The notes beneath the pieces were generated by a model that saw nothing but the letters and a program-made list of their open reading frames with translations, had not been told where the DNA came from and made no database searches. The translations under genes and the position numbers were made by a program. From Pseudonocardia humida (GTDB taxonomy: Bacteria > Actinomycetota > Actinomycetes > Mycobacteriales > Pseudonocardiaceae), in contig NZ_JAGSOV010000094.1 in NCBI RefSeq assembly GCF_023898865.1, forward strand, positions 1 to 40,461: DNA of 40,461 nt, read 5' to 3'. Each line of letters starts with the position of its first letter. The stretch's first letter is position 1. Below are positions 23,260 to 31,521 of the stretch, piece by piece.

Positions 23260-24072
23260 CTACCGCACCGCGGACCGGACGTGGTGGCGGCCGATCGGCA
23301 GCATCAGCGGCTTGCCCGAGATCGGGTCGGGGATGACCTGGCTGTCCAGGCCGAAGACCGCCCGCACGCAATCCTCGGTCAGCACCTCGGCCGGCGCCCC
23401 GGCCGCGTGCAGACCACCGCCGGCGAGGGCGATCAGGTGGTCGGCGTAGCGGGCCGCCATGTTGAGGTCGTGCAGCACCATCACGATGGTGGTGCCGCGG
23501 TCGGTGTTCAGGTCGGTGAGCAGGTCCAGCACCTCCACCTGGTGGCTGACGTCGAGGAACGTGGTCGGCTCGTCGAGCAGCAGCAGTTCGGTCTGCTGGG
23601 CCAGCGCCATCGCGATCCACACCCGCTGCCGCTGCCCGCCGGAGAGCTCGTCGACCGACCGGTCGGCCAGGTCGACGGTGTGGGTGGCGTCGAGCGCGGC
23701 GGCCACCGCACGGTCGTCATCACTGCTCCACCGCGACAGGATCCGCTGGTGCGGGTGGCGGCCCCGGCCTACCAGGTCGGCCACGGTGATGCCTTCCGGT
23801 GCGATCGGTGACTGCGGGAGCAGGCCGAGGGTGCGGGCCAGTTCCTTGGCCGGCATCCTGTGCACTTCACGGCCGTCCAGCAGGACATGACCGGTACGCG
23901 GTGCGAGCAGCCGCGACATCGCGCGCAGCAGCGTGGACTTGCCGCATGCGTTGGCGCCGACGATCGCGGTGATCCGGCCGGGCGGGACGAGCAGGTCGAG
24001 CGATTCGATGACGACGCGCTCGCCGTAGCCCACGGTCAGCTTCTCGGCCGTGAGGCGGTGGTCGGTGGTCAC
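23260..24072 (-). CDS. Fe-siderophore ABC transporter, ATP-binding protein
   Basis: The product is 270 aa. FepC/FecE-type ATPase motifs: Walker A GANACGKSTLL, Q-loop LGLLPQSPIAPEGITV, signature LSGGQRQRVWIAMALAQ, Walker B LLLLDEPTTFLD and switch His in VMVLHDLNMA. The ending DPISGKPLMLPIGR is typical of siderophore ATPases. The GTG at 24072 overlaps the upstream permease stop (GTGA). Last gene of a four-gene operon under an iron box; drives import of a ferric siderophore at the inner face of the membrane. Confidence 0.93.
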   Translation of the reverse strand: MTTDHRLTAEKLTVGYGERVVIESLDLLVPPGRITAIVGANACGKSTLLRAMSRLLAPRTGHVLLDGREVHRMPAKELARTLGLLPQSPIAPEGITVADLVGRGRHPHQRILSRWSSDDDRAVAAALDATHTVDLADRSVDELSGGQRQRVWIAMALAQQTELLLLDEPTTFLDVSHQVEVLDLLTDLNTDRGTTIVMVLHDLNMAARYADHLIALAGGGLHAAGAPAEVLTEDCVRAVFGLDSQVIPDPISGKPLMLPIGRHHVRSAVR

Positions 24073-25103
24073 AGCGAGCCTCCCGCACGGTTCGAGCGGA
24101 CGAGCAGGTAGATGAGGTACGGGGCGCCCAGCACGCCGGTGATCACGCCCACCGGGAAGCGGGTGCCGAAGGCGAACTGGCCGAGGAAGTCGGCGACCAG
24201 CACGAGCAGCGCGCCGACCAGCCCGGACGGCACGAGCAGCGAGCCGCCGGGCCCGACCAGCCGGGCCGCGATCGGCCCGGCGAGGAAGGCCACGAACGCG
24301 ATCGGTCCGGTGGCCGAGGTGGCGAACGCGATGAGGCCGACCGCCGAGACGATCGACACCAGCCGGGTGAGTTCCAGCCGGGTTCCCAGGGCCGCCGCGG
24401 TGTCGTCGCCGAGCTGCAGCATCGTCAGGCCCCGGGCCTGCCCCAGCAGCACCGGGCCGAACACCACCAGCGCGATCAGCACCGGGACGGACTCGTCCCA
24501 GGTGGAGCCGTTCAGGCTGCCGTTGAGCCAGCGCGTCGCGGCCTGCAGGTCCCACTGCCCGGCCTGGTTCAGGATGTAGGAGGTGGCGCTGTGGAGCATG
24601 GCGGCGATGCCGATGCCGATCAGGACGAGCCGGGTGCCGGCCACCCCGTCCTTGAACGAGAGCACGTAGATGACGACGGCGACGCCGAGCGCAGCGACGA
24701 TGGCGAACACCGAGACGCCGGCCTCGCCGAGCCCGAGCACGATGATGGCGAAGGCCGCCGCCGCGCTCGCCGCCGAGCTGATGCCGATGATGTCGGGGCT
24801 CGCGAGCGGGTTGCGCATCATGGTCTGGAAGGTGACCCCGCCCATCCCGAAGCACACTCCGGTGAGCAGGGCCAGGACCGTTCGCGGCAGCCGGAGCTCA
24901 CCCACGGCGAACGAAGCGCCGGGCACCGTCTCCCCGAGGACCACCCGCAGCACGTCGCCGGGCGGGTAGAAGGTCCGCCCGGCCATCAGCGAGACGACGA
25001 CCATCGTCGCCGCCGCCACACAGAAGGCGGTCAGGACGGCCTGTCGCCGCCGACTGCGCCGGACCCGGCCGCGGGTGACGGCCTCGAGGGTCGTGGTGCT
25101 CAC
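24069..25103 (-). CDS. Fe-siderophore ABC transporter permease (FecCD family), second
   Basis: The product is 344 aa, mostly hydrophobic, with the FecCD landmarks LRLPRTVLALLTGVCFGMGG, MMRNPLASPDIIGISSAA and ATGPIAFVAFLAGPIAARLV (the coupling-helix region that contacts the ATPase), and a C-terminal RFPVGVITGVLGAPYLIYLL. About ten membrane helices are expected. The GTG at 25103 overlaps the previous permease's stop. Forms the membrane channel with the other permease. Confidence 0.92.
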   Translation of the reverse strand: MSTTTLEAVTRGRVRRSRRRQAVLTAFCVAAATMVVVSLMAGRTFYPPGDVLRVVLGETVPGASFAVGELRLPRTVLALLTGVCFGMGGVTFQTMMRNPLASPDIIGISSAASAAAAFAIIVLGLGEAGVSVFAIVAALGVAVVIYVLSFKDGVAGTRLVLIGIGIAAMLHSATSYILNQAGQWDLQAATRWLNGSLNGSTWDESVPVLIALVVFGPVLLGQARGLTMLQLGDDTAAALGTRLELTRLVSIVSAVGLIAFATSATGPIAFVAFLAGPIAARLVGPGGSLLVPSGLVGALLVLVADFLGQFAFGTRFPVGVITGVLGAPYLIYLLVRSNRAGGSL

Positions 25104-26140
25104 AGCTCTCGCACCTTCTGCCGGCGGACGACGTAGATGAAGAACGGGGCGCCGATCAGGGCGGTGATGATGCCGGCCTCGATCTCGTCGGGCCGGTTCA
25201 CCACCCGGCCGGCGACGTCCGCGGCGGTCAGCAGCGCGGCGCCGACGAGCGTGGCGAACGGCAGCGACCAGCGGTGGTCGAGCCCGACGAGGAGCCGGCA
25301 CAGGTGCGGGACGATCAGGCCGACGAACGCGATCGGCCCGGCGACCGCGGTGGCCGCCCCGCACAGCACCACCGCACCGAGCGCGGCGATCCCGCGGACC
25401 AGGGCGACGCGCTCACCGAGGCCGGCGGCGAGCTCGTCGCCGAGCGCCAGCGAGTTCAGCGCCCGGGCGCAGAGCAGGCAGACGACCAGGCCGGCGACCA
25501 GGAACGGCAGCGCCTGGCCGATGCTCTGCCAGCTCGCCCCGCCGACCCCACCGACCCGCCAGGACTGGAAGTTCTCGGCGATGTCGCCGCGCGGCAGCAC
25601 GACCGCCACCACCAGCGACGCCAGCGCGGCGGAGGTGGCCGCACCGGCCAGCGCGATCTTGAGCGGGGTGGCGCCGCCGCGGCCGAGCGAGCCGACCGCG
25701 TAGACGAACAGGGAGGACAGCGCCGCGCCGGCGATGGCGACCCAGATGTAGGCGGTGGCGGTGTGCAGCCCGACGGTGACCATGCCGACCGCGATCGCCA
25801 GCATCGCGCCCATGTTCACGCCGAGGATGCCCGGGTCGGCGAGCGGGTTGCGGGTGACCCCCTGCATGACCGCGCCGGACAGGGCCAGCGCCGCGCCGAC
25901 CAGTGCGGCGAGCACCGTGCGCGGGATGCGCTTGACCACGGCTGCCTGGTCGAGCGTCTCCTCGGCGCCGCCGACGGCGGCGGCGATGTCGGCCCAGCCG
26001 ACGATCCGGGAGCCGAAGGCCACCGACGCGAGAACGACCAGGACGAGGACGGCCAGCACGACCAGCAGCCAGCCCAGCCGCACCCGGCCCGGGCGGCGCA
26101 GCGCGGCGGCGTCCGGCCCGGACCCGGTCACGGCGGTCAT
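25100..26140 (-). CDS. Fe-siderophore ABC transporter permease (FecCD family), first
   Basis: The product is 346 aa. FecCD features: RIPRTVLAALVGAALALSGA, VTRNPLADPGILGVNMGAML, AGPIAFVGLIVPHLCRLLVG and the end ALIGAPFFIYVVRRQKVREL. The ATG at 26140 shares one base with the TGA of the binding-protein gene, so translation is coupled. Pairs with the second permease to make the transmembrane pathway. Confidence 0.92.
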   Translation of the reverse strand: MTAVTGSGPDAAALRRPGRVRLGWLLVVLAVLVLVVLASVAFGSRIVGWADIAAAVGGAEETLDQAAVVKRIPRTVLAALVGAALALSGAVMQGVTRNPLADPGILGVNMGAMLAIAVGMVTVGLHTATAYIWVAIAGAALSSLFVYAVGSLGRGGATPLKIALAGAATSAALASLVVAVVLPRGDIAENFQSWRVGGVGGASWQSIGQALPFLVAGLVVCLLCARALNSLALGDELAAGLGERVALVRGIAALGAVVLCGAATAVAGPIAFVGLIVPHLCRLLVGLDHRWSLPFATLVGAALLTAADVAGRVVNRPDEIEAGIITALIGAPFFIYVVRRQKVREL

Positions 26141-27180
26141 CAGATCTTGTCGGCGGCCTCGCCGAGCAGGTCGACGTAGTCCTTGAGCACGAACGACACG
26201 GCGAGCGGCGTCGGGTTGGCGGCGGTGGCGACAGGGGTGCTGCCGGGCAGCGAGACGAACGAGCCGCGCTGGATCGCCGGGATCTTGGACAGCAGCGGGT
26301 CCTGCTGCAGGGTGGCCAGGGTGGTGCCCTCGGCGTCGCCGTAGGTCACGATGATGTCCACGTCGCTGAGGTTCTGCACCTGCTCGGCGCTCTGGGTGAG
26401 GCTGAACTCCTCGGTGGTCGCGGAGGCCGCCGCGATGCTCTCCGGGTGCTTCATGCCGAGGTCGGTGAAGAACTGGGCCCGGGTGTCGTGCGTGGTGTAG
26501 AAGCTGATCTTGCTGAGGTCGGTCGGGTCGAGGTGGGTGAGGAACATCGCCGACTTGCCGGCCAGCTTCGGGTAGCGCGCCGTCTCGTCCTTCATCTGCT
26601 GCTCGATCTTCGCGATCAGCGCGTCGCCCTCGGCGGCCAGGCCGAGGGCCTTGCTCTCCAGCCTGATGCTGTCGCGCCAGGAGGTGGCCCAGGGGGCCTC
26701 CGGGTACGCCACCACCGGCGCGATCTTCGTCAGGGTGTCGTAGTCCTGCTGGGTCAGCCCCGAGTAGGCGGCCAGGATGACGTCGGGACCGGTCTCGGCC
26801 ACCGCCTCGAAGTCGATGCCGTCGGTCTCGTCGAACAGCACCGGGGTCGGCGCACCGAGCTCCTGGAGCCGCGCGGCGTCCCAGGGCAGCAGGCCGTCGC
26901 CGTCCTCGTCGCCGAAGTTGGCCTTGGCGTAGCCGACCGGGACGACACCCAGCGCCAGCGGCACCTCGTGGTTGGCCCAGTTGACGGTGGCGACCCGCTC
27001 GGGCTTCTCCTCGATCGTGGTGGTGCCGAAGGCGTGGGTGACGGTGACCGGGAACGCCGCCGCGGCGCTGTCGGAGGACGCGGCGGGCGTCCCGCCGGTG
27101 TCGGACGGCGCGCCGCAGGCGGCGAGCGCGAGTGCGCTGGTGGCGGCGACGATCCCGGTGAGGAACCGGTTGACACGCAT
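26140..27180 (-). CDS. Fe-siderophore ABC transporter substrate-binding lipoprotein
   Basis: The product is 346 aa. An export signal with lipobox LALAAC (Cys22 would be lipidated) is followed by a Ser/Ala-rich linker. Then comes the class III periplasmic-binding fold: FGTTTIEEKPERVATVNWAN, VLFDETDGIDFEAVAETGPD, ILAAYSGLTQQDYDTLTKIA and VDIIVTYGD. The family binds ferric hydroxamate or catecholate siderophores outside the membrane. The ATG at 27180 has GTGGAG about 9 nt upstream. First gene of the operon, directly behind an iron box. Confidence 0.93.
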   Translation of the reverse strand: MRVNRFLTGIVAATSALALAACGAPSDTGGTPAASSDSAAAAFPVTVTHAFGTTTIEEKPERVATVNWANHEVPLALGVVPVGYAKANFGDEDGDGLLPWDAARLQELGAPTPVLFDETDGIDFEAVAETGPDVILAAYSGLTQQDYDTLTKIAPVVAYPEAPWATSWRDSIRLESKALGLAAEGDALIAKIEQQMKDETARYPKLAGKSAMFLTHLDPTDLSKISFYTTHDTRAQFFTDLGMKHPESIAAASATTEEFSLTQSAEQVQNLSDVDIIVTYGDAEGTTLATLQQDPLLSKIPAIQRGSFVSLPGSTPVATAANPTPLAVSFVLKDYVDLLGEAADKI

Positions 27181-27203
27181 GTCGGGGTACTCCACTTCGT
27201 ACA

Positions 27204-27222
27204 ATAGGAATGCCTCACCTAA
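27204..27222 (-). promoter_or_regulatory. Iron box (IdeR/DmdR/DtxR operator)
   Basis: On the minus strand TTAGGTGAGGCATTCCTAT matches the 19-bp consensus TTAGGTTAGGCTAACCTAA at 14 positions, including the TTAGGT, AGGC and CCTA blocks. A -10-like TATTGT overlaps its end (27202-27207), and the binding-protein start is 24 nt downstream. Fe-loaded IdeR-type repressor would shut off the uptake operon. Confidence 0.8.
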
Positions 27223-27240
27223 CATCTCGTCGGGTAAACT

Positions 27241-27477
27241 ACCCCGCGCCCGCCGCGCCAGCTCCCAGGGAACCGGTGATCTTCCGTACGTGACCTTCGG
27301 GTGAGGAGTTCCGAGGTGTCCGGGGTATCTTCCGGCTCGTGAGCTGGGCTCTGGCCTGCTCACCGAGCCCGCCCAACGCCCAACGCTCCTGCCGCGCCTC
27401 TCCCGGTCATCCCGGAGACCTGCTCGCCCGGCGAGGGCGCTCTCCTCATTCGGGCCATGCTGCGGTGCTGCGGAGAC
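27241..27477. other. Non-coding stretch between iron box and kinase relic
   Basis: No gene is recognised. Contains a small dyad GGGTA-AAC-TACCC just upstream of the iron box. Confidence 0.35.
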
Positions 27478-27840
27478 GTTCGCGCCACAGCGCCTCGCCG
27501 GGCCGCCGTCCGGGTCACACTCGTGCGTGAAGTCGATGGGTTCCTCACACCGGCTGACCATGGCCGCTTGTCGTTCGGGCCAGGGGAACGACGTGCCGTA
27601 GCCGGCGTAGAGCGCCGAAATCGCCGCCGTCTGCCTGGGGTGGTGCATCCGTACGATCCACTCGGACCAGGCGAGGTCGGCCACGGGATCGGCACGGCCC
27701 GGGGAGGAGAACTCCCAGTCCGGGACGGCGGTGATCTGGAAGGAGTCCGGGTCGAGCAGCGTGTTGTCGGGACCGAAGTCACCGTGGTCCCTGTGGATGA
27801 CCTGGGAGGTCGTACCCTCCCGGTGATCTTGAGGCGCACA
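27478..27840 (-). pseudogene. Aminoglycoside phosphotransferase-like kinase, C-terminal fragment
   Basis: The minus strand reads QVIHRDHGDFGPDNTLLDPD, the catalytic loop of APH-type kinases (HGDxxxxN), then ITAVPDWEFSSPGRADPVAD (the metal-binding DxE-like segment) and LAWSEWIVRMHHPRQTAAIS, with the helical C-terminal part PWPERQAAMVSRCE. The N-lobe that holds ATP is missing, and no start codon with ribosome-binding site precedes the fragment. A non-functional relic. Confidence 0.75.
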
Positions 27841-27947
27841 AGCAAGATCGGCGCTGCGAACGCCGGTCGGTGACGACCCGTGCTCACCGTAGTTCCTGGA
27901 GCAGACCACGGCGCTGAGGACCCGACCGCGCCGGTAGCGGCCGGTCG

Positions 27948-28335
27948 GTGATCGACGAGCTCGTGCGCGAGGGTGCCCGCCGGATGCCGGCCGAAGCCTT
28001 GCAGGCCGAGGTGGACGACTACATCGCCCGCCACATCAGCGAGCGCGACGCCGACGGACGTCGGTTGGTCGTGCGCAACGGCTCGCATCAGCCTCGCGAG
28101 GTCCTCACCTCGGCCGGGGCGGTCGAGGTGGTCGCGCCGCGGGTCAACGACCGCCGCGTCGACGCCGAGACAGGGCAGCGGCGGCGGTTCTCCTCGGCGA
28201 TCCTGCCCGCCCTGGGCGCGCAAGACCCCGAAGATCACCGAGGTGCGGCCGCTGCTCTACCTGCACGTCCTGTCCTCGGGGGACTTCGTGCCCGCCCTGG
28301 GCCAGTTCCTCGGCTCGACCGCGGGGCCGCGCTGC
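27948..28335 (+). pseudogene. IS256-family (mutator) transposase, N-terminal fragment with frameshift
   Basis: The first frame reads DELVREGARRMPAEALQAEV, then RRLVVRNGSHQPREVLTSAG, AVEVVAPRVNDRRVDAETGQ and RRRFSSAILPA. At about 28208 the frame shifts and continues WARKTPKITEVRPLLYLHVL and SSGDFVPALGQFLGS, then stops near 28335. Only about 130 of roughly 400 residues remain, all before the catalytic triad. Confidence 0.85.
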
Positions 28336-28378
28336 TCGGGGCGACGTTGTCAGGCCGTCGTGGTGCGTCCGGCGCGGT

Positions 28379-28558
28379 TCAGGTCCGAGTCGGAGGCGGG
28401 GCCGGACGGGCGCCGTGGTGGTCGCGCTGGTCGAGGCGGCCAGCGCGGATGTAGGCGTAGATCCGCTCACTCACCCCGCGATCGTGGCCGATCGCGGGAG
28501 GTCGCAGATACGTGGTCGGCCCGTTGCTGGGATGTGTGGCACCGGAGTGCTTCGTCAT
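28379..28558 (-). CDS. Small hypothetical protein (59 aa), maybe a gene start cut off by the IS256 relic
   Basis: ATG at 28558 preceded by GGGGAAGG with a 7-nt spacer, one of the best ribosome-binding sites in the window. The product starts MTKHSGATHPSNGPTTYLRP and continues RGVSERIYAYIRAGRLDQ. I do not recognise a family. The frame ends close to the end of the IS256 transposase relic, so it may be the 5' end of a longer gene that the IS interrupted. Low confidence that it is functional. Confidence 0.35.
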   Translation of the reverse strand: MTKHSGATHPSNGPTTYLRPPAIGHDRGVSERIYAYIRAGRLDQRDHHGARPAPPPTRT

Positions 28559-29034
28559 GGCGGTGCCTTCCCCACGTGCGCACGGCATCAGCATCACTTG
28601 ATCTGACGTCTGTCGAGGATGCCTGCGAGGCGACGCTCTGCACATGCAAATGAGTGTGCATCTGCACACGATCTTCGACGTCGCGGGCGTCCAGCGATGG
28701 ATCGCGCCGTCCCGGGCAGTGGGCTGCACGCGCACGACCGAGCGCATCGTGGAGGCGGCACTGCGCATCGCACCGCTCGCCAGGCGCCAAGTGCCCGATC
28801 CCGGGCAGCCGCAGGATCTCCGTCGGGCAGGGGAAACCGGGCGGATCAGGTCTCGCCCAGCGGTCGGCCGGGAAGTCGCATCGGGCGGGTTCGGCTCGGT
28901 GGTGTTCACCCAGCTCCTCATCGAGTGTGCGGCGGCTTCCGCCGTGACCCGAAGCCATCGCAGGTACGCGCCTACATGGGTCGACATCGCTCGTCGCTGA
29001 GGGTTTCGGTCGTGCCACAGCTCGTCTGTGGTCG
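28559..29034. other. Gene-poor stretch upstream of the rhamnoside operon
   Basis: No protein family is recognised on either strand. Contains the palindrome at 28655-28670. Confidence 0.4.
28655..28670. repeat. Perfect palindrome GTGTGCA-TC-TGCACAC
   Basis: Two 7-bp arms are perfectly inverted around a 2-bp centre, about 97 nt upstream of the small minus-strand gene start. It could be a regulator binding site; no adjacent regulator gene is recognised. Confidence 0.55.
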
Positions 29035-29063
29035 TTGACACGTGTAAGTAGCACCGATAGCGT
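29035..29063 (+). promoter_or_regulatory. Sigma70-type promoter of the rhamnoside operon
   Basis: TTGACA at 29035-29040 and TAGCGT at 29058-29063 are separated by exactly 17 nt. Transcription would start near 29070, about 115 nt before the first gene. Confidence 0.7.
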
Positions 29064-29080
29064 CCCCCGCGTCACAGGGT

Positions 29081-29092
29081 TGAAACGTTTCA
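29081..29092. promoter_or_regulatory. LacI-type operator TGAAACGTTTCA
   Basis: A perfect 12-bp palindrome with the central CG typical of LacI/GalR operators, placed about 10-20 nt downstream of the predicted transcription start. The LacI gene at 34690-35694 is the obvious candidate to bind it. Confidence 0.8.
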
Positions 29093-29186
29093 TTACGGTG
29101 GCGGTGCGGGGCACTCCATGCCGCCTGGCCGGACCCGGACGCCGACCGATCGTCTGACGGTCGGCCGGACTCCTGGAGGTTCGACG

Positions 29187-30512
29187 ATGAACGGCAGGAC
29201 ACGGCCCCGCCCGAGGCGGCTGGCGGTACTGGTGGGAGCGGCACTGCTGCTCTCGGCGTGCAGTGCGGGGAGCCTGGGCTCCTCCAGCGACAGCGGTGGT
29301 GGGGAGACGCTCGACTTCCTCATCGGCAACGACGAGTCGGCGGTCGCGCTGGGCGAAGCGCTCGTCGAGGCGTTCAACGCGACCAACCAGGGCGTGACGG
29401 TGACCCTGGAGACGCGGCCAGGCGGTTCCGAGGGCGACAACGTCGTCAAGACCCGGCTGGCCACCGGCGACATGGCCGACGTCTTCCAGTACAACTCCGG
29501 GTCGTTGTTCCAGGCGCTCACCCCGCAGCAGCAGCTCACCCCGCTGACCGGCGAGGGGTGGGTCTCCACGCTGCAGGACGACTTCCGCAGCTCGGTGAGC
29601 GCCGGCGGCGAGGTGTACGGCGCTCCCTGGGGTGCCTCGCTCGGCGGCGGCGTCCTGTACAACAAGCCGGTCTACGAGCGGCTCGGGCTGAGCGTGCCGA
29701 CGACGTGGGCCGAGTTCATGGCCAACAGCGCGGCGATCAAGGCGGCCGGGATCGACCCGGTCGTCCAGACCTACGGCGAGACGTGGACCTCCCAGCTGCT
29801 GGTGCTCGCCGACTTCCACAACGTGGCCGCGGCCGAGCCGGGCTTCGCCGAGCAGTACACGGCGGGCCGGGTCAAGTACGCGACGTCGGCGCCGGCCATC
29901 AAGGGCTTCCAGCACCTGCAGGAGGTCCACGAGGCGGGCTACCAGAACGTCGACTTCGCCTCGGCCGAGCTCGAGGACGGGCTGCGCAAGGTCGCCACCG
30001 GCGAGGGGGCGCAGTACCCGATGCTGACCTCGACGGTCATCCAGATGGTGGCGAACAACCCGGAGTCCGCGCAGGACGTGGGGTTCTTCGCGCTCCCGGG
30101 CGACGACGCGGCCACCAACGGCGCGACCCAGTGGCTGCCCGCCGGGATCTACGTCCCGCAGACGACCACCGGCGCGAAGTTGGAGGCGGCCAAGACCTTC
30201 CTGAACTGGGTGACCGGCCCCGACGGCTGCGAGGTGGCCCGCACCGCGGTCCCGCCGACCGGGCCCTTCGCCACCGCGGGCTGCGAGCTGCCGGCCGACG
30301 TGCCCGCTGCCGTCGCCGACTTCGCCGGCTACGTCGACGACGGCAGGACGAGCCCGGCGCTGGAGTTCCTCTCGCCGGTCAAGGGCCCGGCGCTGGAGCA
30401 GATCACCGTCGAGGTGGGCTCCGGGATCCGGTCGGCGCAGGACGGCGCGGCGCTCTACGACGACGACGTCCGCAAGCAGGCCCAGCAGCTGGGGCTGCCC
30501 GGCTGGGACTAG
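29187..30512 (+). CDS. Sugar ABC transporter substrate-binding lipoprotein (probable rhamnoside uptake)
   Basis: The product is 441 aa. A basic start and hydrophobic core with lipobox LLLSAC (Cys25) are followed by a Gly/Ser linker and the group 1 (MalE-like) sugar-binding fold: ALVEAFNATNQGVTVTLETR, DVFQYNSGSLFQAL, VYGAPWGASLGGGVLYNKPV, TTWAEFMANSAAIKAAGIDP and KTFLNWVTGPDGCEVA. ATG at 29187 with GGAGG 8 nt upstream. Located outside the membrane, it passes ligand to the two downstream permeases. The sugar is inferred from the GH78 gene in the same operon. A strong hairpin separates it from the permeases. Confidence 0.92.
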   Translation: MNGRTRPRPRRLAVLVGAALLLSACSAGSLGSSSDSGGGETLDFLIGNDESAVALGEALVEAFNATNQGVTVTLETRPGGSEGDNVVKTRLATGDMADVFQYNSGSLFQALTPQQQLTPLTGEGWVSTLQDDFRSSVSAGGEVYGAPWGASLGGGVLYNKPVYERLGLSVPTTWAEFMANSAAIKAAGIDPVVQTYGETWTSQLLVLADFHNVAAAEPGFAEQYTAGRVKYATSAPAIKGFQHLQEVHEAGYQNVDFASAELEDGLRKVATGEGAQYPMLTSTVIQMVANNPESAQDVGFFALPGDDAATNGATQWLPAGIYVPQTTTGAKLEAAKTFLNWVTGPDGCEVARTAVPPTGPFATAGCELPADVPAAVADFAGYVDDGRTSPALEFLSPVKGPALEQITVEVGSGIRSAQDGAALYDDDVRKQAQQLGLPGWD

Positions 30513-30520
30513 CCGACGGT

Positions 30521-30557
30521 CGCCCCGTCCCCGGCGCGCACCGCCGGGGACGGGGCG
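30521..30557 (+). terminator. Strong intercistronic hairpin after the binding-protein gene
   Basis: CGCCCCGTCCCCGGCG (30521-30536) pairs perfectly over 16 bp with 30542-30557, leaving a 5-nt loop. It starts 9 nt after the stop codon, and no T-run follows. It probably acts as a partial terminator or an mRNA stabiliser, so that the binding protein is made in excess over the permeases. Confidence 0.8.
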
Positions 30558-30585
30558 CCGCGAGCCCGAGGAGGTGCTCTCGCGC

Positions 30586-31521
30586 ATGACCACGACGTTC
30601 GAGCCCGCGACCAGCCGGGAGGGCCCGGCCCCGCGGCCACCCGGCCGCATCCGCTCGGGTGTCCGCGCCGGGGCGCGGTACCCGTACTGGTTCTACCTGC
30701 CGGCCGCGGTCGTCTACCTCGTGCTGTTCATCGTGCCGACGGTCGTCTCGTTCTTCTTCAGCCTCACCCGCTGGCGGCTGATCGACTGGGAGTTCATCGG
30801 GTTCGAGAACTTCGTCATGTTCTTCCGGGAAGCCGCGCTGGTGACCGGACTGGTCAACACGCTGATCTACGGGGTGCTGACCTCGGCGGCGAAGGTCGTG
30901 CTCGGCCTGCTGCTGGCGGTGCTGCTGACCTCGAACATCGTCGGCCGCGACTTCCTGCGCTCGATGGTGTTCTTCCCGGTGCTGGTCAGCACGGTGGGCG
31001 TGGGGTTGACCTTCGAGGCCCTGATGGACCCGTTCGGCGGAGTGATCAACAATGCGCTGGAGGCGGTGGGACTGCCCGGCCCCGGCTGGTTGACCAACCC
31101 GTCCTACGCCCTGCTCTCGGTCGCACTGGTCGACATCTGGAAGGGCGTCGGGCTGGCCACGGTGATCTACATCGCCGGCATCGTGTCCATCCCGCGGGAG
31201 TACTTCGAGGCCGCGCGGGTGGACGGGGCCAGTGCGTGGGACAACTTCCGGTACATCATCCTGCCGCTGGCCCGGCCGGCCACCACGACCGTGATCATCC
31301 TGTCGCTGATCGGCGGACTGCGGTCGTTCGACCTGATCTGGACGATGACCGGCGGCGGGCCGGGCTTCACCTCGGACGTGATCGCCTCGGTGATCTACAA
31401 GCAGTACCAGGCCGGTTTCTACGGCCTGTCCACCGCGGGGAACGTCGTGCTGTTCGTGGTGGTCACCGCGATCGTGGTGCCGCTGTTCTGGTGGCTCAAC
31501 CGCAAGGAGGCCGAGCTGTGA
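30586..31521 (+). CDS. Sugar ABC transporter permease (MalF-like)
   Basis: The product is 311 aa with six expected membrane helices (YWFYLPAAVVYLVLFIVPTV at the start). The cytoplasmic EAA loop is EYFEAARVDGASAWDNFRYI followed by ILPLARP, the docking site for the ATPase. The ATG at 30586 has AGGAGG 11 nt upstream; a GTG at 30574 is less likely because it overlaps that site. Its stop overlaps the next permease (GTGA). Confidence 0.92.
   Translation: MTTTFEPATSREGPAPRPPGRIRSGVRAGARYPYWFYLPAAVVYLVLFIVPTVVSFFFSLTRWRLIDWEFIGFENFVMFFREAALVTGLVNTLIYGVLTSAAKVVLGLLLAVLLTSNIVGRDFLRSMVFFPVLVSTVGVGLTFEALMDPFGGVINNALEAVGLPGPGWLTNPSYALLSVALVDIWKGVGLATVIYIAGIVSIPREYFEAARVDGASAWDNFRYIILPLARPATTTVIILSLIGGLRSFDLIWTMTGGGPGFTSDVIASVIYKQYQAGFYGLSTAGNVVLFVVVTAIVVPLFWWLNRKEAEL

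Noticed and set aside
28467..30650. Long minus-strand frame opposite the sugar-binding protein
   Set aside because: Low-complexity Arg/Gly/Asp-rich product without motifs; the plus-strand gene has a signal peptide, ribosome-binding site and operon context.
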